This document shows, one piece after another, positions 8,008 to 17,486 of a stretch of DNA of 64,000 nucleotides. The position numbers and the translations under genes are program-made. The number at the start of each line of letters is the position of its first letter. The stretch's first letter is position 1. The DNA comes from Bradyrhizobium niftali (GTDB lineage Bacteria > Pseudomonadota > Alphaproteobacteria > Rhizobiales > Xanthobacteraceae): positions 310,001-374,000 of the forward strand of contig NZ_SPQT01000003.1 of the NCBI RefSeq assembly GCF_004571025.1. The letters run 5' to 3'. The notes beneath the pieces are model-generated. The model was not told where the DNA came from and ran no database searches. It saw only the letters and a list, made by a program, of their open reading frames with translations.

Positions 8008-9570
8008 TCAATTGACCATCCGCTCGTATCCTTCCCAGTAGCGCTCTCGCAGCAGCCGCTTCAGGATTTTCCCGGATGGATTGCGGGGAAGCTCGCGCAC
8101 GAATTCGATCGACTTCGGGACCTTGAACCCCGCCAGCCTTCCTCGCGCGAAATGCAGTATGCCCGTCGGGTCCGCCAAACGATCCGGCTTCAACACGATG
8201 AGGGCCTTGACCGCTTCACCCCACCGGTCGTCAGGCACGCCGATGACGGCGACGTCGGCGATATCCGCATGTCCATACAAGGCACTTTCGATCTCGGCGG
8301 GATAGACGTTCTCTCCGCCGGAAACGATCATGTCTTTCAAACGATCATGAATGTACAAGTAGCCGTTTTCATCAAGGAATCCGGCATCGCCGGTATGCAG
8401 CCACCCGTCCCTGAGGGTCCTCGCGGTGTCGTCCGTCCGATTCCAATACCCCCGCATATTTTGTGATGATCGACACACGACCTCACCCACCTGTCGAGCC
8501 GGCAGCGATTGTCCCGAAGCGTCGATGATCCGCAACTCGACGCCTTCGATAGGGCGGCCACACGACCTCAAGAGTTCGCCATCGCCAACGGAGTGGTCCG
8601 CGTCTCCCAAAACGGTGATGACGCCAGCCGTCTCGGTTAGACCGTAGACCTGGAAGAACCCCGTATGCCTGAACACCCGGAGCGACTTCCTGAGGAGCTC
8701 GAGCGGGATCGGCGACGCCCCGTAAAGAATTTGCCTCAGCGAGGAGAGATCGCATGTCTCGACGTTACGTTCGGCCAGCATCGCCAATAACATTGCCGGA
8801 ACGAGGAACGTGACCGTAACTCGATCGCGCTGTATCGTCTCAAGCGCCACCGATGGAACGAACTCGCGAAGCACGATCGTCTTGAGGCCGGCGACCAGAC
8901 CGAACACGCCGGTACCCACCCCTGCGATGTGGAACAACGGCATTGCGAGCAACATGACGTCGTCGGACGACCACGCCTTCCAGTCGTCAAGCGCGTGTAG
9001 CGGGAAATTTGCGTGAGAAAGCTGCACGCCCTTCGGATAGCCGGTCGTGCCACTTGTGTAGAGTTGCAGGCAAACGTCATCGGGCTTGACTGGCAGTCTC
9101 GTCTCAGTCGGCGGGTGGGCATCGCGCCACTTCAGGTAACGAGAGTCCAGCACAATGATTTGGTAAACAGTGTCCAGCTGATCCTGGATTTCAGTGATGA
9201 GTTTCTCGAACGATTCCCCGACGAAGAGAATCTCGGTTTTGGCATCGTTGACCGCGAAAACGACCTCGGGAGGTGCCAGCCTTGCATTGATGGGAACCAG
9301 GACGGCGCGAGCCTTGGCTGCCCCGAGAAGCACTTGAAAAAAGATATCCGAATTCTTGTCGAGTATCGCAATTCGGCTGCCCAGTCGCACACCCCCCGCC
9401 ACGAGCCCATTGGCGACTTGATTGGATAATTCATCCAGGACCCGATAGCTTGTCTCGCGCCCCTCGAAGCTCACGGCGATGGCGTCGGGAGCGATCGCCG
9501 CGTAACGTCGCGGAATTTCGGCGATCGTCTGGATCGGGGTTGACAGCAAGGCCCCTTCCGATTTTGACAT
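8008..9570 (-). CDS. Acyl-CoA synthetase (AMP-forming ligase)
   Basis: 520 residues, ANL superfamily. The ATP/AMP signature LQLYTSGTTGYPKGVQLSH is near residue 165, YGLTETAGV lies near 300, and the hinge region GWLHTGDAGFLDENGYLYIHDRLKDMI with the late catalytic Lys in NPSGKILKR completes the set. It activates a carboxylic acid with ATP and CoA; substrate length cannot be told. GGGAGGGATGG precedes ATG 9570. It faces the GntR gene tail to tail and is alone in its strand block, downstream of a LysR gene that is also on the minus strand 163 bases away. It differs clearly from the two closely related ligases at 15659 and 34498. Confidence 0.9.
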   Translation of the reverse strand: MSKSEGALLSTPIQTIAEIPRRYAAIAPDAIAVSFEGRETSYRVLDELSNQVANGLVAGGVRLGSRIAILDKNSDIFFQVLLGAAKARAVLVPINARLAPPEVVFAVNDAKTEILFVGESFEKLITEIQDQLDTVYQIIVLDSRYLKWRDAHPPTETRLPVKPDDVCLQLYTSGTTGYPKGVQLSHANFPLHALDDWKAWSSDDVMLLAMPLFHIAGVGTGVFGLVAGLKTIVLREFVPSVALETIQRDRVTVTFLVPAMLLAMLAERNVETCDLSSLRQILYGASPIPLELLRKSLRVFRHTGFFQVYGLTETAGVITVLGDADHSVGDGELLRSCGRPIEGVELRIIDASGQSLPARQVGEVVCRSSQNMRGYWNRTDDTARTLRDGWLHTGDAGFLDENGYLYIHDRLKDMIVSGGENVYPAEIESALYGHADIADVAVIGVPDDRWGEAVKALIVLKPDRLADPTGILHFARGRLAGFKVPKSIEFVRELPRNPSGKILKRLLRERYWEGYERMVN

Positions 9571-9733
9571 CCATCCCTCCCATGATGATTTTTGGGACGG
9601 AGGATGACCGACACCGCTGCCGGCAAGTATCTAAATTCTGAACTACCGCTATTCAGCGCAGAATGACCACGACCTCTTCGCGCATCTTACCGCGATATTC
9701 CCAGACGCGGTGAAGGCAGCATGTGAGAAGGCC

Positions 9734-10681
9734 TCAGGCCTTGCGCTTGGTCACTCTCGCATTTCGAGGGCTGCCTGCGAGCCATTCCCTGGAAGCGGCG
9801 AATTCTGCTTCCAGGAATCGCCTGACTTCACGAGTCAATTTTCTCAGGTCGCTCTCGCGCCGGCGCAGCAGCCATACGTTCATCGTAACTGTCTCTTGCG
9901 GCAAGACCTGAACCAGTCCCTCGGCTTGCGCGAATGGTACAGCAAGAAGCGCAAGCCCGAGACCGCAACCGGAGGCGGCGAAATGGTTAGCAACCGGGTT
10001 GACCCGAACAACGCTGCGGATGCCCGCCGCTTCCGAGAAATACTCCAACAAATGTCTCTGATTGAGCCGAACGTTGCGGAAGGAGACAAAATCGGCAGTA
10101 TGGCCGATGATGTCGTGATCCCTCAGCTCTGACAATGACCGAGGCGCGGGGCGTCCGGCAAGGTACTGCTCGGAGGCAAAAATCCCCATCGGTACGTCCG
10201 CGACCCGCTTTCCAATGAGATCGTTCTCGCCGGGATCTCCCATCCTGATGACGTAGTCCAGATCGCTCGTTGCCAAGCTCTGCTGGTTCACCGTGGAGAT
10301 GATTTCCAGGTAGATTCGACTATCGCGCCGTCGCAGCTCCGCAACCCGCGGGAGAAGCCAGTGCTTGGTCATGCCTTCGGTCGCCGATATCCTGACCACT
10401 GACGATCGTTGCCCGACGCGCGAACGCAGATCGCGATGAAACGACTCGAATGCGAGCATCATATCGCCGGCCGAGCGTTGCAGGTCCTCGCCTTCCCGCG
10501 TCAGCTTCACCCCGGACGAGGCGCGAAAGAACAGGGGAGCGGCCACGTAGCGCTCCAGCTCCTTCAGACGCCTGCTCAATGTCGGTTGGCTCATTCCGAG
10601 TTCGTGTGCGGCACGGTTGACGCTTCCAGTTCTCGCCACCACGGAAAACAAGCGAAACAAATCCCAGCTTGCCTCGGTCAT
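9734..10681 (-). CDS. LysR family regulator
   Basis: 315 residues. The N-terminal winged helix (8-67) reads FRLFSVVARTGSVNRAAHELG then MSQPTLSRRLKELE, and the rest is the periplasmic-binding-like effector domain. The close with a basic tail (NARVTKRKA). The gene faces a MaoC dehydratase across 197 bases, the usual LysR arrangement for a target gene, and lies upstream of an acyl-CoA synthetase. Effector unknown. The ATG at 10679-10681 has GAGCATG-type context without a strong Shine-Dalgarno. Confidence 0.88.
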   Translation of the reverse strand: MTEASWDLFRLFSVVARTGSVNRAAHELGMSQPTLSRRLKELERYVAAPLFFRASSGVKLTREGEDLQRSAGDMMLAFESFHRDLRSRVGQRSSVVRISATEGMTKHWLLPRVAELRRRDSRIYLEIISTVNQQSLATSDLDYVIRMGDPGENDLIGKRVADVPMGIFASEQYLAGRPAPRSLSELRDHDIIGHTADFVSFRNVRLNQRHLLEYFSEAAGIRSVVRVNPVANHFAASGCGLGLALLAVPFAQAEGLVQVLPQETVTMNVWLLRRRESDLRKLTREVRRFLEAEFAASREWLAGSPRNARVTKRKA

Positions 10682-10878
10682 GCTCTCGTCCTTTGCGCAA
10701 GCGCTTTTGGTTCCTAATCGCCGAGTGCGAACGACGTCGCAGGACCCGGAAACACAAGCGAAAAAGCCATCAAAGCCTGGCCGCTATTCAATATTGCGTT
10801 CCCCGTTCAACAAAATCGACATGGCCTTCCTCGCAGTTTGGGGAAATATGCGCAGCAGTTGAACCAACGGACACGGCG

Positions 10879-11337
10879 ATGGCAAAAATCAAGCTCGAGG
10901 CGATCAGGGATTTCGTAGGCCAGAATCTCGGAACATCCGACTGGGTCACCATCGACCAGCCCATGATTGACCAGTTCGCGGCCTGTACTGGAGACAGGCA
11001 GTGGATTCATGTGGACGCGGAGCGCGCCAGCAAGGAAAGTGCCGCAGGCGGCACCATAGCTCACGGTTTCCTGAGCCTGTCGTTGATCGCGCCCCTCGGC
11101 ATGGACATGGGGCTCGCTCCGGTCGACGCATCTGCCGTCTTCAACTATGGCCTGGACAAGGTCAGGTTCCTGACACCAGTAAGATCGGGTAACCGCGTTC
11201 GCCTTCAGCTTTCCATGACCAGTGTCGAACCAAAGGACAACGGGCGTTTGTTGATCAAGGGCAACGCGGTACTTGAGATCGAGAATAGCCAAACGCCAGC
11301 TCTGGTTGCCGAGACGCTGACATTGGTGGTCCCTTAA
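10879..11337 (+). CDS. MaoC family (R)-enoyl-CoA hydratase
   Basis: 152 residues, the normal length of a single hot-dog-fold MaoC domain. The hydratase-2 motif is visible: FAACTGDRQWIHVD carries the Asp/His catalytic pair and GGTIAHGFLSLSL the following Gly-rich helix. It hydrates 2-enoyl-CoA to the (R)-3-hydroxyacyl-CoA. The start is the ATG at 10879; an upstream open extension is arginine-rich and not protein-like. It is divergent from the LysR gene and converges with the SDR at 11396, whose product could oxidise the hydroxyacyl-CoA. Confidence 0.87.
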   Translation: MAKIKLEAIRDFVGQNLGTSDWVTIDQPMIDQFAACTGDRQWIHVDAERASKESAAGGTIAHGFLSLSLIAPLGMDMGLAPVDASAVFNYGLDKVRFLTPVRSGNRVRLQLSMTSVEPKDNGRLLIKGNAVLEIENSQTPALVAETLTLVVP

Positions 11338-11395
11338 CCGTCCACCGCCCATGAAGGATATCACCGCAGGACGTAAGGCGATTGCACAGAAGCGT

Positions 11396-12187
11396 TCAGG
11401 AAGACGATAGCACCGAAGTCAGACCGCCATCCACGGCAAGGATCTGTCCGGTAATGTGCTTTCCGGCGTCGCTGGCGAAGAGAACCGCGGCACCTTTCAG
11501 ATCGTCCTCGTCACCGATGCGGCGTAGCGGCGCACCGGCGGCGAGCTTCTCGACACCGACAGCTTCGATCGTGCCCTTCGTCATCCTCGACGGAAAAAAT
11601 CCGGGCGCCAGAGCATTGGTCGTAATTCCGTAGCGCCCCCAACTCCCTGCCAGCGCCCGCGTGAAATTGACCACCGCGCCCTTGCTCGTATTGTAGGCGA
11701 CAGTCTGCATGTCCCCGGAGCTTCCGAACAGGCCCGCGATCGATGCAAGGTTGATGATGCGACCATATTTGTTGGGGATCATAGAGCCCTTCGCAATCTG
11801 TTGGCTGAGCAGGAACAGCGAGCGGATGTTCAAATTCATCACCTTGTCCCACGCTTCGATCGGGTGATCTTCCGTCGGCGCGCCCCAAGTTGCGCCCGCG
11901 TTGTTCACCAGAATGTCCACTCGTCCGAGCTTCTTGATCGTTTCGTCGGCGAGGCGCTTGACGTCTTCGTCCCTGGAATTATCCGCTGCGATCCACTCCG
12001 CCTTGACGCCGAGCCCGGCAAGATGCGCCTGAGCCTTTTCCAGATCTGGCGCCTTGCGAGAGGAGATCACGACCCGTGCTCCTTGCTCACCTAGCGCCTC
12101 GGCAATCTGCAACCCAAGGCCACGGGAGCCTCCCGTCACAAGGGCGTTCCTGCCGGTGAGATCGAATGCCTTCTTGATGCTTCCCAT
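11396..12187 (-). CDS. SDR family oxidoreductase (classical)
   Basis: 263 residues. A classical short-chain dehydrogenase: nucleotide loop TGGSRGLGL near 18, NNAG at about 94, catalytic Ser in NLASIAGLFG, and YNTSK (Tyr and Lys both present) near 168. It ends with the substrate/cofactor signature LAVDGGLT. The family carries NAD(P)-dependent oxidation or reduction of hydroxy/keto groups, often 3-hydroxyacyl thioesters or gluconate-like polyols. I use ATG 12187 because AGAGGA lies eight bases upstream; a TTG six bases earlier is in frame. It is the last gene of the minus-strand operon that includes the hydratase at 12241. Confidence 0.88.
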   Translation of the reverse strand: MGSIKKAFDLTGRNALVTGGSRGLGLQIAEALGEQGARVVISSRKAPDLEKAQAHLAGLGVKAEWIAADNSRDEDVKRLADETIKKLGRVDILVNNAGATWGAPTEDHPIEAWDKVMNLNIRSLFLLSQQIAKGSMIPNKYGRIINLASIAGLFGSSGDMQTVAYNTSKGAVVNFTRALAGSWGRYGITTNALAPGFFPSRMTKGTIEAVGVEKLAAGAPLRRIGDEDDLKGAAVLFASDAGKHITGQILAVDGGLTSVLSSS

Positions 12188-12240
12188 GGTCAAATCCTCT
12201 GGCTCGTGGGCGAAGTCGTACTGTGCGGTCCGCCGGATTT

Positions 12241-13032
12241 CTATTTCCCGCGGAACACGGCCGAGCGACGTTCCACGAATGACTGGATGCCTTCTTTCAT
12301 GTCTTCGCTGCTGAAGACGCGATCCTTGATCTTGGGAATGTAATCGATCGCGGCCTTCTCGCCGGCCTCGATGTATTTCAACGCGGCCTCTTTCGTCACC
12401 TGAATGCCGATCGGCGCGTTCTTGGCGATCAGATTCGCAATCTCCATCGCGCGCGCAATCTGCTGGCCGGGTGCAACGACTTCCTGAACGAATCCGATCT
12501 TGTGAGCCCGGGCTGCGCCGAACTCATCACATAGGAACAGGTGATACATCGCGTCTCCCCAGCCCGCCCGCGTCAAATACCGGAAATGGGCACCACCAAG
12601 AGGCGCGATCCCGCGCTTGGATTCCATCTGACAAAACCGGGCGTCGTCGGCGGCCACGACGATGTCGCCAGCGAGCATCATTTCGATCCCAATCGTGAAG
12701 CAGATCCCCTGCACTGCCGTCACAATCGGCTTGCGGCACCGGCTCTTCAAGGCGAACGCATCGATGTTGCCGGGCTTTAGCTCGGTATTCTCGGCCTTGG
12801 GTCCGAAGAACTTCGGCATATCCAACCCGGCCGTGAAATCCGGACCCTCGGCGCAGAGTACCCCGACCCAATAGTCGTCGGTGCGATCGAGAAGCGTCAT
12901 CGCATCCGACATCTGCGCCATCATCTGCGGACTGAAGGAGTTCTTCTTCGCGACGTTGTCGATGATGATCTTGAACACATGCCCGTGCACCTCGGTGCGG
13001 ATCTGGCCGACTTGGGTCTTGGTGTCGCTCAT
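12241..13032 (-). CDS. Enoyl-CoA hydratase/isomerase
   Basis: 263 residues, crotonase family. DFTAGLDMPKFF and QGICFTIGIEMMLAGD form the oxyanion-hole region; both catalytic Glu positions are filled (IGIEMML and CQMESKRG). GGAGACG precedes ATG 13032 by seven bases, so the 12-codon upstream extension is dropped. It lies 53 bases before the SDR and 180 bases after the old-yellow-enzyme gene on the same strand, so hydration and later oxidation of an enoyl-CoA made by upstream enzymes is plausible. Confidence 0.87.
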   Translation of the reverse strand: MSDTKTQVGQIRTEVHGHVFKIIIDNVAKKNSFSPQMMAQMSDAMTLLDRTDDYWVGVLCAEGPDFTAGLDMPKFFGPKAENTELKPGNIDAFALKSRCRKPIVTAVQGICFTIGIEMMLAGDIVVAADDARFCQMESKRGIAPLGGAHFRYLTRAGWGDAMYHLFLCDEFGAARAHKIGFVQEVVAPGQQIARAMEIANLIAKNAPIGIQVTKEAALKYIEAGEKAAIDYIPKIKDRVFSSEDMKEGIQSFVERRSAVFRGK

Positions 13033-13212
13033 TGTTCGTCTCCGAATTGCTTCCAGGCGACTGCGCAATGACGCGCATGCCCGTCTCGTCGACCAGCATG
13101 CGCCGATCTTCTTTGGCAGCCAGCTTGGTCAGATCGCCGAAATACCGGCCACCAATTATTTGGATAACCTTTATTCAGTGGCGACGCACCCGGCCTCGCA
13201 ACCCTTCATCGC

Positions 13213-14313
13213 TCAGCTCAGCGCAGCGAATGCAGTCCGTTCGAAGGCCATCAGTTCCTCCGTCCGGCCGTCGCGTATCTTCAGGAGCCATTGCGGATCC
13301 TGAAGCAGCGCCCGCCCCACCGCGACAAGATCGAACTCCTCGCGATCGAGGCGGCGGATCAGTTCGTCGAGGGACGCCGGACGGGAGCTCTCCCCGCCAT
13401 ATGCGGCGATGAACTCGCCGGTCAGGCCGACCGACCCGACCGAGATCGTCGGCACTCCCGTCACCTTTTTGGCCCATCCGGCGAAGTTCAAATCGGAGCC
13501 CTCGAACTCCGGCTCCCAGAAGCGCCGTTGTGAGCAGTGCAGAATGTCGACCCCCGCGTCGACCAGAGGTTTGAGCCAGGCTTCCAACGCGCGAGGCGTA
13601 TCGGCCAGCTTCACTTCGTAGTCCTGTTGCTTCCACTGGCTGATGCGGAGCAATATCGGAAAGTCCGGTCCGACCGACTTGCGCACCGCGTGAACGATAT
13701 CAGCGGCAAACCGGGCCCGGCCCGGCAGGTCCTTGCCTCCATAGGCATCCTCGCGGCGATTGGTGCCTTCCCAGAAGAATTGATCGATTAGATAGCCGTG
13801 CGCGCCATGCAATTCGACGGCGTCGAACCCCAGGCGCTTCGCGGCAAGCGCCGCATCGGCGAAAGCGCGGATGGCGTCTGCGATGTCCTCTTCGCTCATC
13901 GGCTCGCCGAATTTCTTCTCCGGTCGCGACAAACCAGACGGGCTGTCGTAGGCGCCCGGAGGAGACCAATCCTGGGCGCGGGTACGAACGGCTCCGACGT
14001 GCCATAGCTGCGGTGCCATCAGGCTACCCGCGGCATGCACCTCATCGACCACACGCCGCCACCCCGCCAGTTCCTTCTCTCCGTGAAAACGGGGAACATT
14101 CGGATCGTTCAGGGATGCCGGACGATCCACGCCCGTGCCCTCCGAGATAATGAGGCCGACCGCTCCTTCGGCACGCCGACGGTAATACCGCGCGACGTCT
14201 TCGGTTGGGATTCCGCCCGGAGAGAACGAGCGCGTCATCGGCGCCATCACGACCCGGTTCGGCAAGTTCAGCCCTTTCAGCTTGAAAGGCCGGAAAAGAA
14301 CGTCGCTGGACAT
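13213..14313 (-). CDS. NADH:flavin oxidoreductase, old yellow enzyme family
   Basis: 366 residues, a single FMN-binding TIM barrel without the iron-sulfur/FAD extension of 2,4-dienoyl-CoA reductases, so it matches OYE/xenobiotic reductase length. LFRPFKLKGLNLPNRVVMAPMTR starts the barrel; AVELHGAHGYLIDQFFW holds the substrate-binding histidines; GTNRREDAYGG and VAVGRALLQDP are the FMN-phosphate segments. Such enzymes reduce activated C=C bonds of alpha,beta-unsaturated carbonyl compounds. GGAGCACGG precedes the ATG. Position between a binding protein and crotonase suggests removal of a double bond during ring or chain catabolism. Confidence 0.9.
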   Translation of the reverse strand: MSSDVLFRPFKLKGLNLPNRVVMAPMTRSFSPGGIPTEDVARYYRRRAEGAVGLIISEGTGVDRPASLNDPNVPRFHGEKELAGWRRVVDEVHAAGSLMAPQLWHVGAVRTRAQDWSPPGAYDSPSGLSRPEKKFGEPMSEEDIADAIRAFADAALAAKRLGFDAVELHGAHGYLIDQFFWEGTNRREDAYGGKDLPGRARFAADIVHAVRKSVGPDFPILLRISQWKQQDYEVKLADTPRALEAWLKPLVDAGVDILHCSQRRFWEPEFEGSDLNFAGWAKKVTGVPTISVGSVGLTGEFIAAYGGESSRPASLDELIRRLDREEFDLVAVGRALLQDPQWLLKIRDGRTEELMAFERTAFAALS

Positions 14314-14379
14314 CCGTGCTCCATGGTTCAGTTGGCCGTTTTGCGGGCTTAGATCATCCGCATGTTCAGAAGGTACAAT

Positions 14380-15573
14380 TCACTTTCCGTCGGCGCTGAG
14401 TACGTCACCGAATTGCTCCCACGTGGTCCCGTTCCAGCGCTGAAGCTGTAGCTGCGTGTACGCCATGCTGCCTTCCGGGCCCGTGTTGATCACGACACCC
14501 GGTACGGAAGTGGGAAGTGACAGCCCGCGTATGCTCCGCGATTGCTTGACGATGTTCTCGCGCGAGAGATCGTTGCCGCACTGCTTGAGCACCTGCTCCA
14601 GGATCTGTCCCTGCTGGGTACCGAACAGATAATTGTTGTCGCCGATATCCGCGCCCGGCAGGTATTTGGCAAAAAAGTCCCGGTACCACTTAATGCCCGG
14701 ATCGTCTGCCCATTTCTTGTCGTTCGGATCCTTCGTGATGGTCGCGGCGACGATGCCCACGGCCTTTTCCGGTCCCGCGGGGACGATGGTCGACGACACC
14801 GAGCTCGAAACGAAGTTGATCAGGAACAGAGGCTTCCAACCGATCTCATCGACTTTCTTGATGGCCTGCGCTGCGAATTTCGGTGTGCCGGCCACCAAAA
14901 AGGCCTCTGCCCCAGACGACTTCAGCGACACGACGTGGGAATCAATGGTTGGCTCGGTCACCTCATAGGAGGACACGACGACCTTCTTGTCGAAATCGTC
15001 CTTCAGGTAGGCCTTGAATGCATTGACGAAGTCCTTACCCAAATCGTCGTTCTGATAGAGTATGGCGATCTTCACGTCGGGCCGGGTCTGGGTGATGTAT
15101 TTGGCGTAGATTCGTCCTTCGGTGTCGTAGCTTGGCAATCCCGTCGTGGTCATGGGGAATTCAGTGAAGTTCGTGAACTTGCTGACCCCGCTCACGACAA
15201 ACAGGTGCGGCACTTTCTTCGCGTTGACGTACTTGACGGTGGCGCTGATGCCGGGCGTACCCAACGGGCCAAACAGGAACGCCACCTCGTCGCTCTCGAT
15301 GAGTTTCCTGGTCTGCTCCACCGTCTTGGGAGGGCTGTAACCATCGTCGTAGGTGATGAGGTTGATCTTCCGCCCGTTGATGCCGCCACGCTCGTTGATC
15401 GAATTGACGTAGGCGATCATGCCCTTTCCGGTATTGCTGAGCGGCGAAGCGGGGCCGCTAAAAGGGAACGTCGCCCCTATCTTCACCTCGGATTCGGTGA
15501 CGCCCGGCGTCTGCGCATGCGCGCCGGCTATGGATGCCGCGAGCGCGGCTACAATCATGGCGCTTCTCAACAT
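14380..15573 (-). CDS. LivK-type ABC substrate-binding protein
   Basis: 397 residues, a periplasmic type I binding protein of the branched-chain amino acid (HAAT) class. A Sec signal (MLRSAMIVAALAASIAGAHA, cut before Gln) is followed by VKIGATFPFSGPAS and YVNSINERGGINGRKI, the standard start of the family. Many rhizobial relatives bind aromatic or aliphatic acids instead of amino acids. No permease or ATPase gene is adjacent, so it must use a transporter encoded elsewhere. Two ATGs compete; the second (15573) is favoured because AGGGAG lies seven bases before it and would touch the first. Confidence 0.88.
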   Translation of the reverse strand: MLRSAMIVAALAASIAGAHAQTPGVTESEVKIGATFPFSGPASPLSNTGKGMIAYVNSINERGGINGRKINLITYDDGYSPPKTVEQTRKLIESDEVAFLFGPLGTPGISATVKYVNAKKVPHLFVVSGVSKFTNFTEFPMTTTGLPSYDTEGRIYAKYITQTRPDVKIAILYQNDDLGKDFVNAFKAYLKDDFDKKVVVSSYEVTEPTIDSHVVSLKSSGAEAFLVAGTPKFAAQAIKKVDEIGWKPLFLINFVSSSVSSTIVPAGPEKAVGIVAATITKDPNDKKWADDPGIKWYRDFFAKYLPGADIGDNNYLFGTQQGQILEQVLKQCGNDLSRENIVKQSRSIRGLSLPTSVPGVVINTGPEGSMAYTQLQLQRWNGTTWEQFGDVLSADGK

Positions 15574-15658
15574 TGTCATCTCCCTACGGCGACAAATCCG
15601 TCGCTCACCGTTCTTTCCTGAACCGGCATATTGCCGTTCAAATCACTCCTAACGCCCG

Positions 15659-17254
15659 TCAGCCAGCGGCTGCCGCACGGGACGCCTTCGGGGCGGCCTG
15701 TTCGTTCGCCATCTCCCGGAGCTTGTGTTTCAGTATCTTGCCGGTGGAAGCCGAGGGCAGAGCGTCGAGCACGATCAATTCGGTCGGACGCTTGTAGGAC
15801 GTCAGCAACTCGGCCGTGTACGCCTTGAGGTCTTCCGCGCTGATGCTCGCACTGGGGAGAAGCTGAACGAACGCGACGACCTCCTCGTTGCCGTCGACCT
15901 TTCGTCCGACGACGGCCGACTGAACGACTTGGTCGTGCGCGTTCAGGACGGCCTCCACTTCGGCGGGATAAACGTTGAAGCCGGAGCGGATGATGAGCTC
16001 CTTGGTGCGGCCGGCAATGTAGAGATGCCCCTTGCCGTTCACCCGCGCGAGATCCCCCGTGTTGAACCATCCCTGCTCATCGATCGCCGCCGCCGTCAGG
16101 TCGGGCGCACGATAGTAGCCGAGCATGATGTTCGGACCGCGAACGTGTAATTCGCCCACTTCACCGGTCGCCACCTTTTTTCCTTGTCCGTCCACGATCC
16201 GGTGCTCGATGCCGGGAAGAAACGGGCCGACGGACTCGTCCGAGACAGGCTGTTCCGAACGGACCCCCGTGAGTCCGGGTGAGCATTCCGTTATGCCGTA
16301 ATTGTTCAGCAGCGGGATTCCAAACTCGTCCTCGATCCGCTTCTTGAGATCGAGGTCGAGCGGAGCACCGGCGACCGCCATGATCCGCAGCCTGCCCCGT
16401 TCGAGCCGTTGGATGCCCTTGACCGCCTTGTATTCGAGCAGACGCTGATATGTGGCAGGCACGCCGAACAGGCTCGTGATCCCCTCCTTGGCGATAGCAT
16501 GAGCCAGTGCGGCGGGATCGGCCTTGGCTACGACATGCAACGTGCCGCCGTGCATCAGCGTCGAAATCAGCAGGATCGCATACCCGACGATGTGCGACAT
16601 CGGCAGCACGCCGTAAATGCGGTCGTCTGGACTGCTTCGGCGAAGGATTCCCGACGTCCTTGCGGCGAAGAGGAGGTTGCGGTGGCTCAGCATGACGCCC
16701 TTCGGCGCGCCGGTCGTGCCCGAGGTGTATAAAAGGCCCGCGACCTGGCGGGCGCCATCCTTCTCGACGGGCTTCGCTTCGGCATCCGCATTGAGAGGAC
16801 CGACACCGATTCCACCAAATGGCCCGACGGCGCCGATTTTCGCACCGATACGGCTGGCATGGTCGGCCGCTTCCTTCGACAGAGCCGAGTTCAACAGCAC
16901 GCGTCTGGCGCCGCTGTGCGTCCCGATCAGGTCGATCTCTCGGGGCGAAAGGCGGGGATTGACCGGAATACCCCAGGCATCGAGCTTGCTCGCGGCGAAG
17001 AGCATCGCACCCAGGGCCACGCTGTTCTCGCTTGCAATGATCACGCGATCACCGGGCCCGATGCCCAAACTGGCGAGATTCTTTGCAGTAGTGTCGACAG
17101 CATCCGAGAACTGCCGGTAGCTCCACGAACGTCCGCCTTCCACGAAGGCCGGATGATCCGGAATATCCCGCACGAACGGCGCATAAACCTCGTGCACTCT
17201 GGACGGCAGGCCGTCCAGCAGTTCGGCTGCGGTGAGCTCGTCCACGCTCCTCAT
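15659..17254 (-). CDS. Acyl-CoA ligase, paralogue 1
   Basis: 531 residues, ANL superfamily. ATP motif LLYTSGTTGAPKGVMLSH, NYGITECSPGLTG, GWFNTGDLARVNGKGHLYIAGRTKELI and the catalytic SASTGKILKHKL are all present. It is highly similar through its whole length to the ligase at 34498-36102 (shared runs such as GVPATYQRLLEYK and SGFNVYPAEVEAVL), so the two are paralogues. GGAGGATGGC precedes ATG 17254; a 24-codon upstream extension is rejected. Its promoter at 17343-17371 carries the same palindrome as the paralogue's promoter. It is separated from the upstream SDR by 232 bases and can be expressed on its own. Confidence 0.92.
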   Translation of the reverse strand: MRSVDELTAAELLDGLPSRVHEVYAPFVRDIPDHPAFVEGGRSWSYRQFSDAVDTTAKNLASLGIGPGDRVIIASENSVALGAMLFAASKLDAWGIPVNPRLSPREIDLIGTHSGARRVLLNSALSKEAADHASRIGAKIGAVGPFGGIGVGPLNADAEAKPVEKDGARQVAGLLYTSGTTGAPKGVMLSHRNLLFAARTSGILRRSSPDDRIYGVLPMSHIVGYAILLISTLMHGGTLHVVAKADPAALAHAIAKEGITSLFGVPATYQRLLEYKAVKGIQRLERGRLRIMAVAGAPLDLDLKKRIEDEFGIPLLNNYGITECSPGLTGVRSEQPVSDESVGPFLPGIEHRIVDGQGKKVATGEVGELHVRGPNIMLGYYRAPDLTAAAIDEQGWFNTGDLARVNGKGHLYIAGRTKELIIRSGFNVYPAEVEAVLNAHDQVVQSAVVGRKVDGNEEVVAFVQLLPSASISAEDLKAYTAELLTSYKRPTELIVLDALPSASTGKILKHKLREMANEQAAPKASRAAAAG

Positions 17255-17342
17255 GCCATCCTCCCTCGCGCCTTGTTTTCGGCAGCATGCGCGGCCCCCT
17301 TCAACCGGGAGGTCCGCACCCTTCATTCTTATCGGCCCGCGG

Positions 17343-17371
17343 AGTAAACCGTTCTAAAATAGAACTGTCAA
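17343..17371 (-). promoter_or_regulatory. Leftward promoter with GTTCT-N5-AGAAC operator
   Basis: Read on the minus strand: TTGACA (17366-17371), 17 bases, TTTACT (17343-17348). The spacer holds the inverted repeat GTTCT/AGAAC (17351-17365). The same arrangement occurs at 36159-36186 and 39794-39820. It lies about 90 bases upstream of the acyl-CoA ligase start. A protein bound here would block RNA polymerase, so repression is expected. The boxes and palindrome are seen directly; the regulator is inferred to be the HxlR protein at 39959. Confidence 0.65.
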
Positions 17372-17486
17372 GGACAAGCAGACGTCAATGTACCGGCAAA
17401 TGGCGGAATTCTTGGTGCGGAAATCGAATTCCAATTTAGAATTGGTGATCTCCGCGCACTTGTTCGGAGGGATCAGCTGAGCGTAA

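Noticed and set aside
9607..9669. 20-codon frame on the plus strand after GGACGGAGG
   Set aside because: Spacing to the ATG is too short and no conserved or structural feature is visible.
14542..15621. 359-codon plus-strand open frame opposite the LivK-type protein
   Set aside because: Antisense reading of a strongly supported gene; composition and lack of domains show it is a GC-rich shadow.
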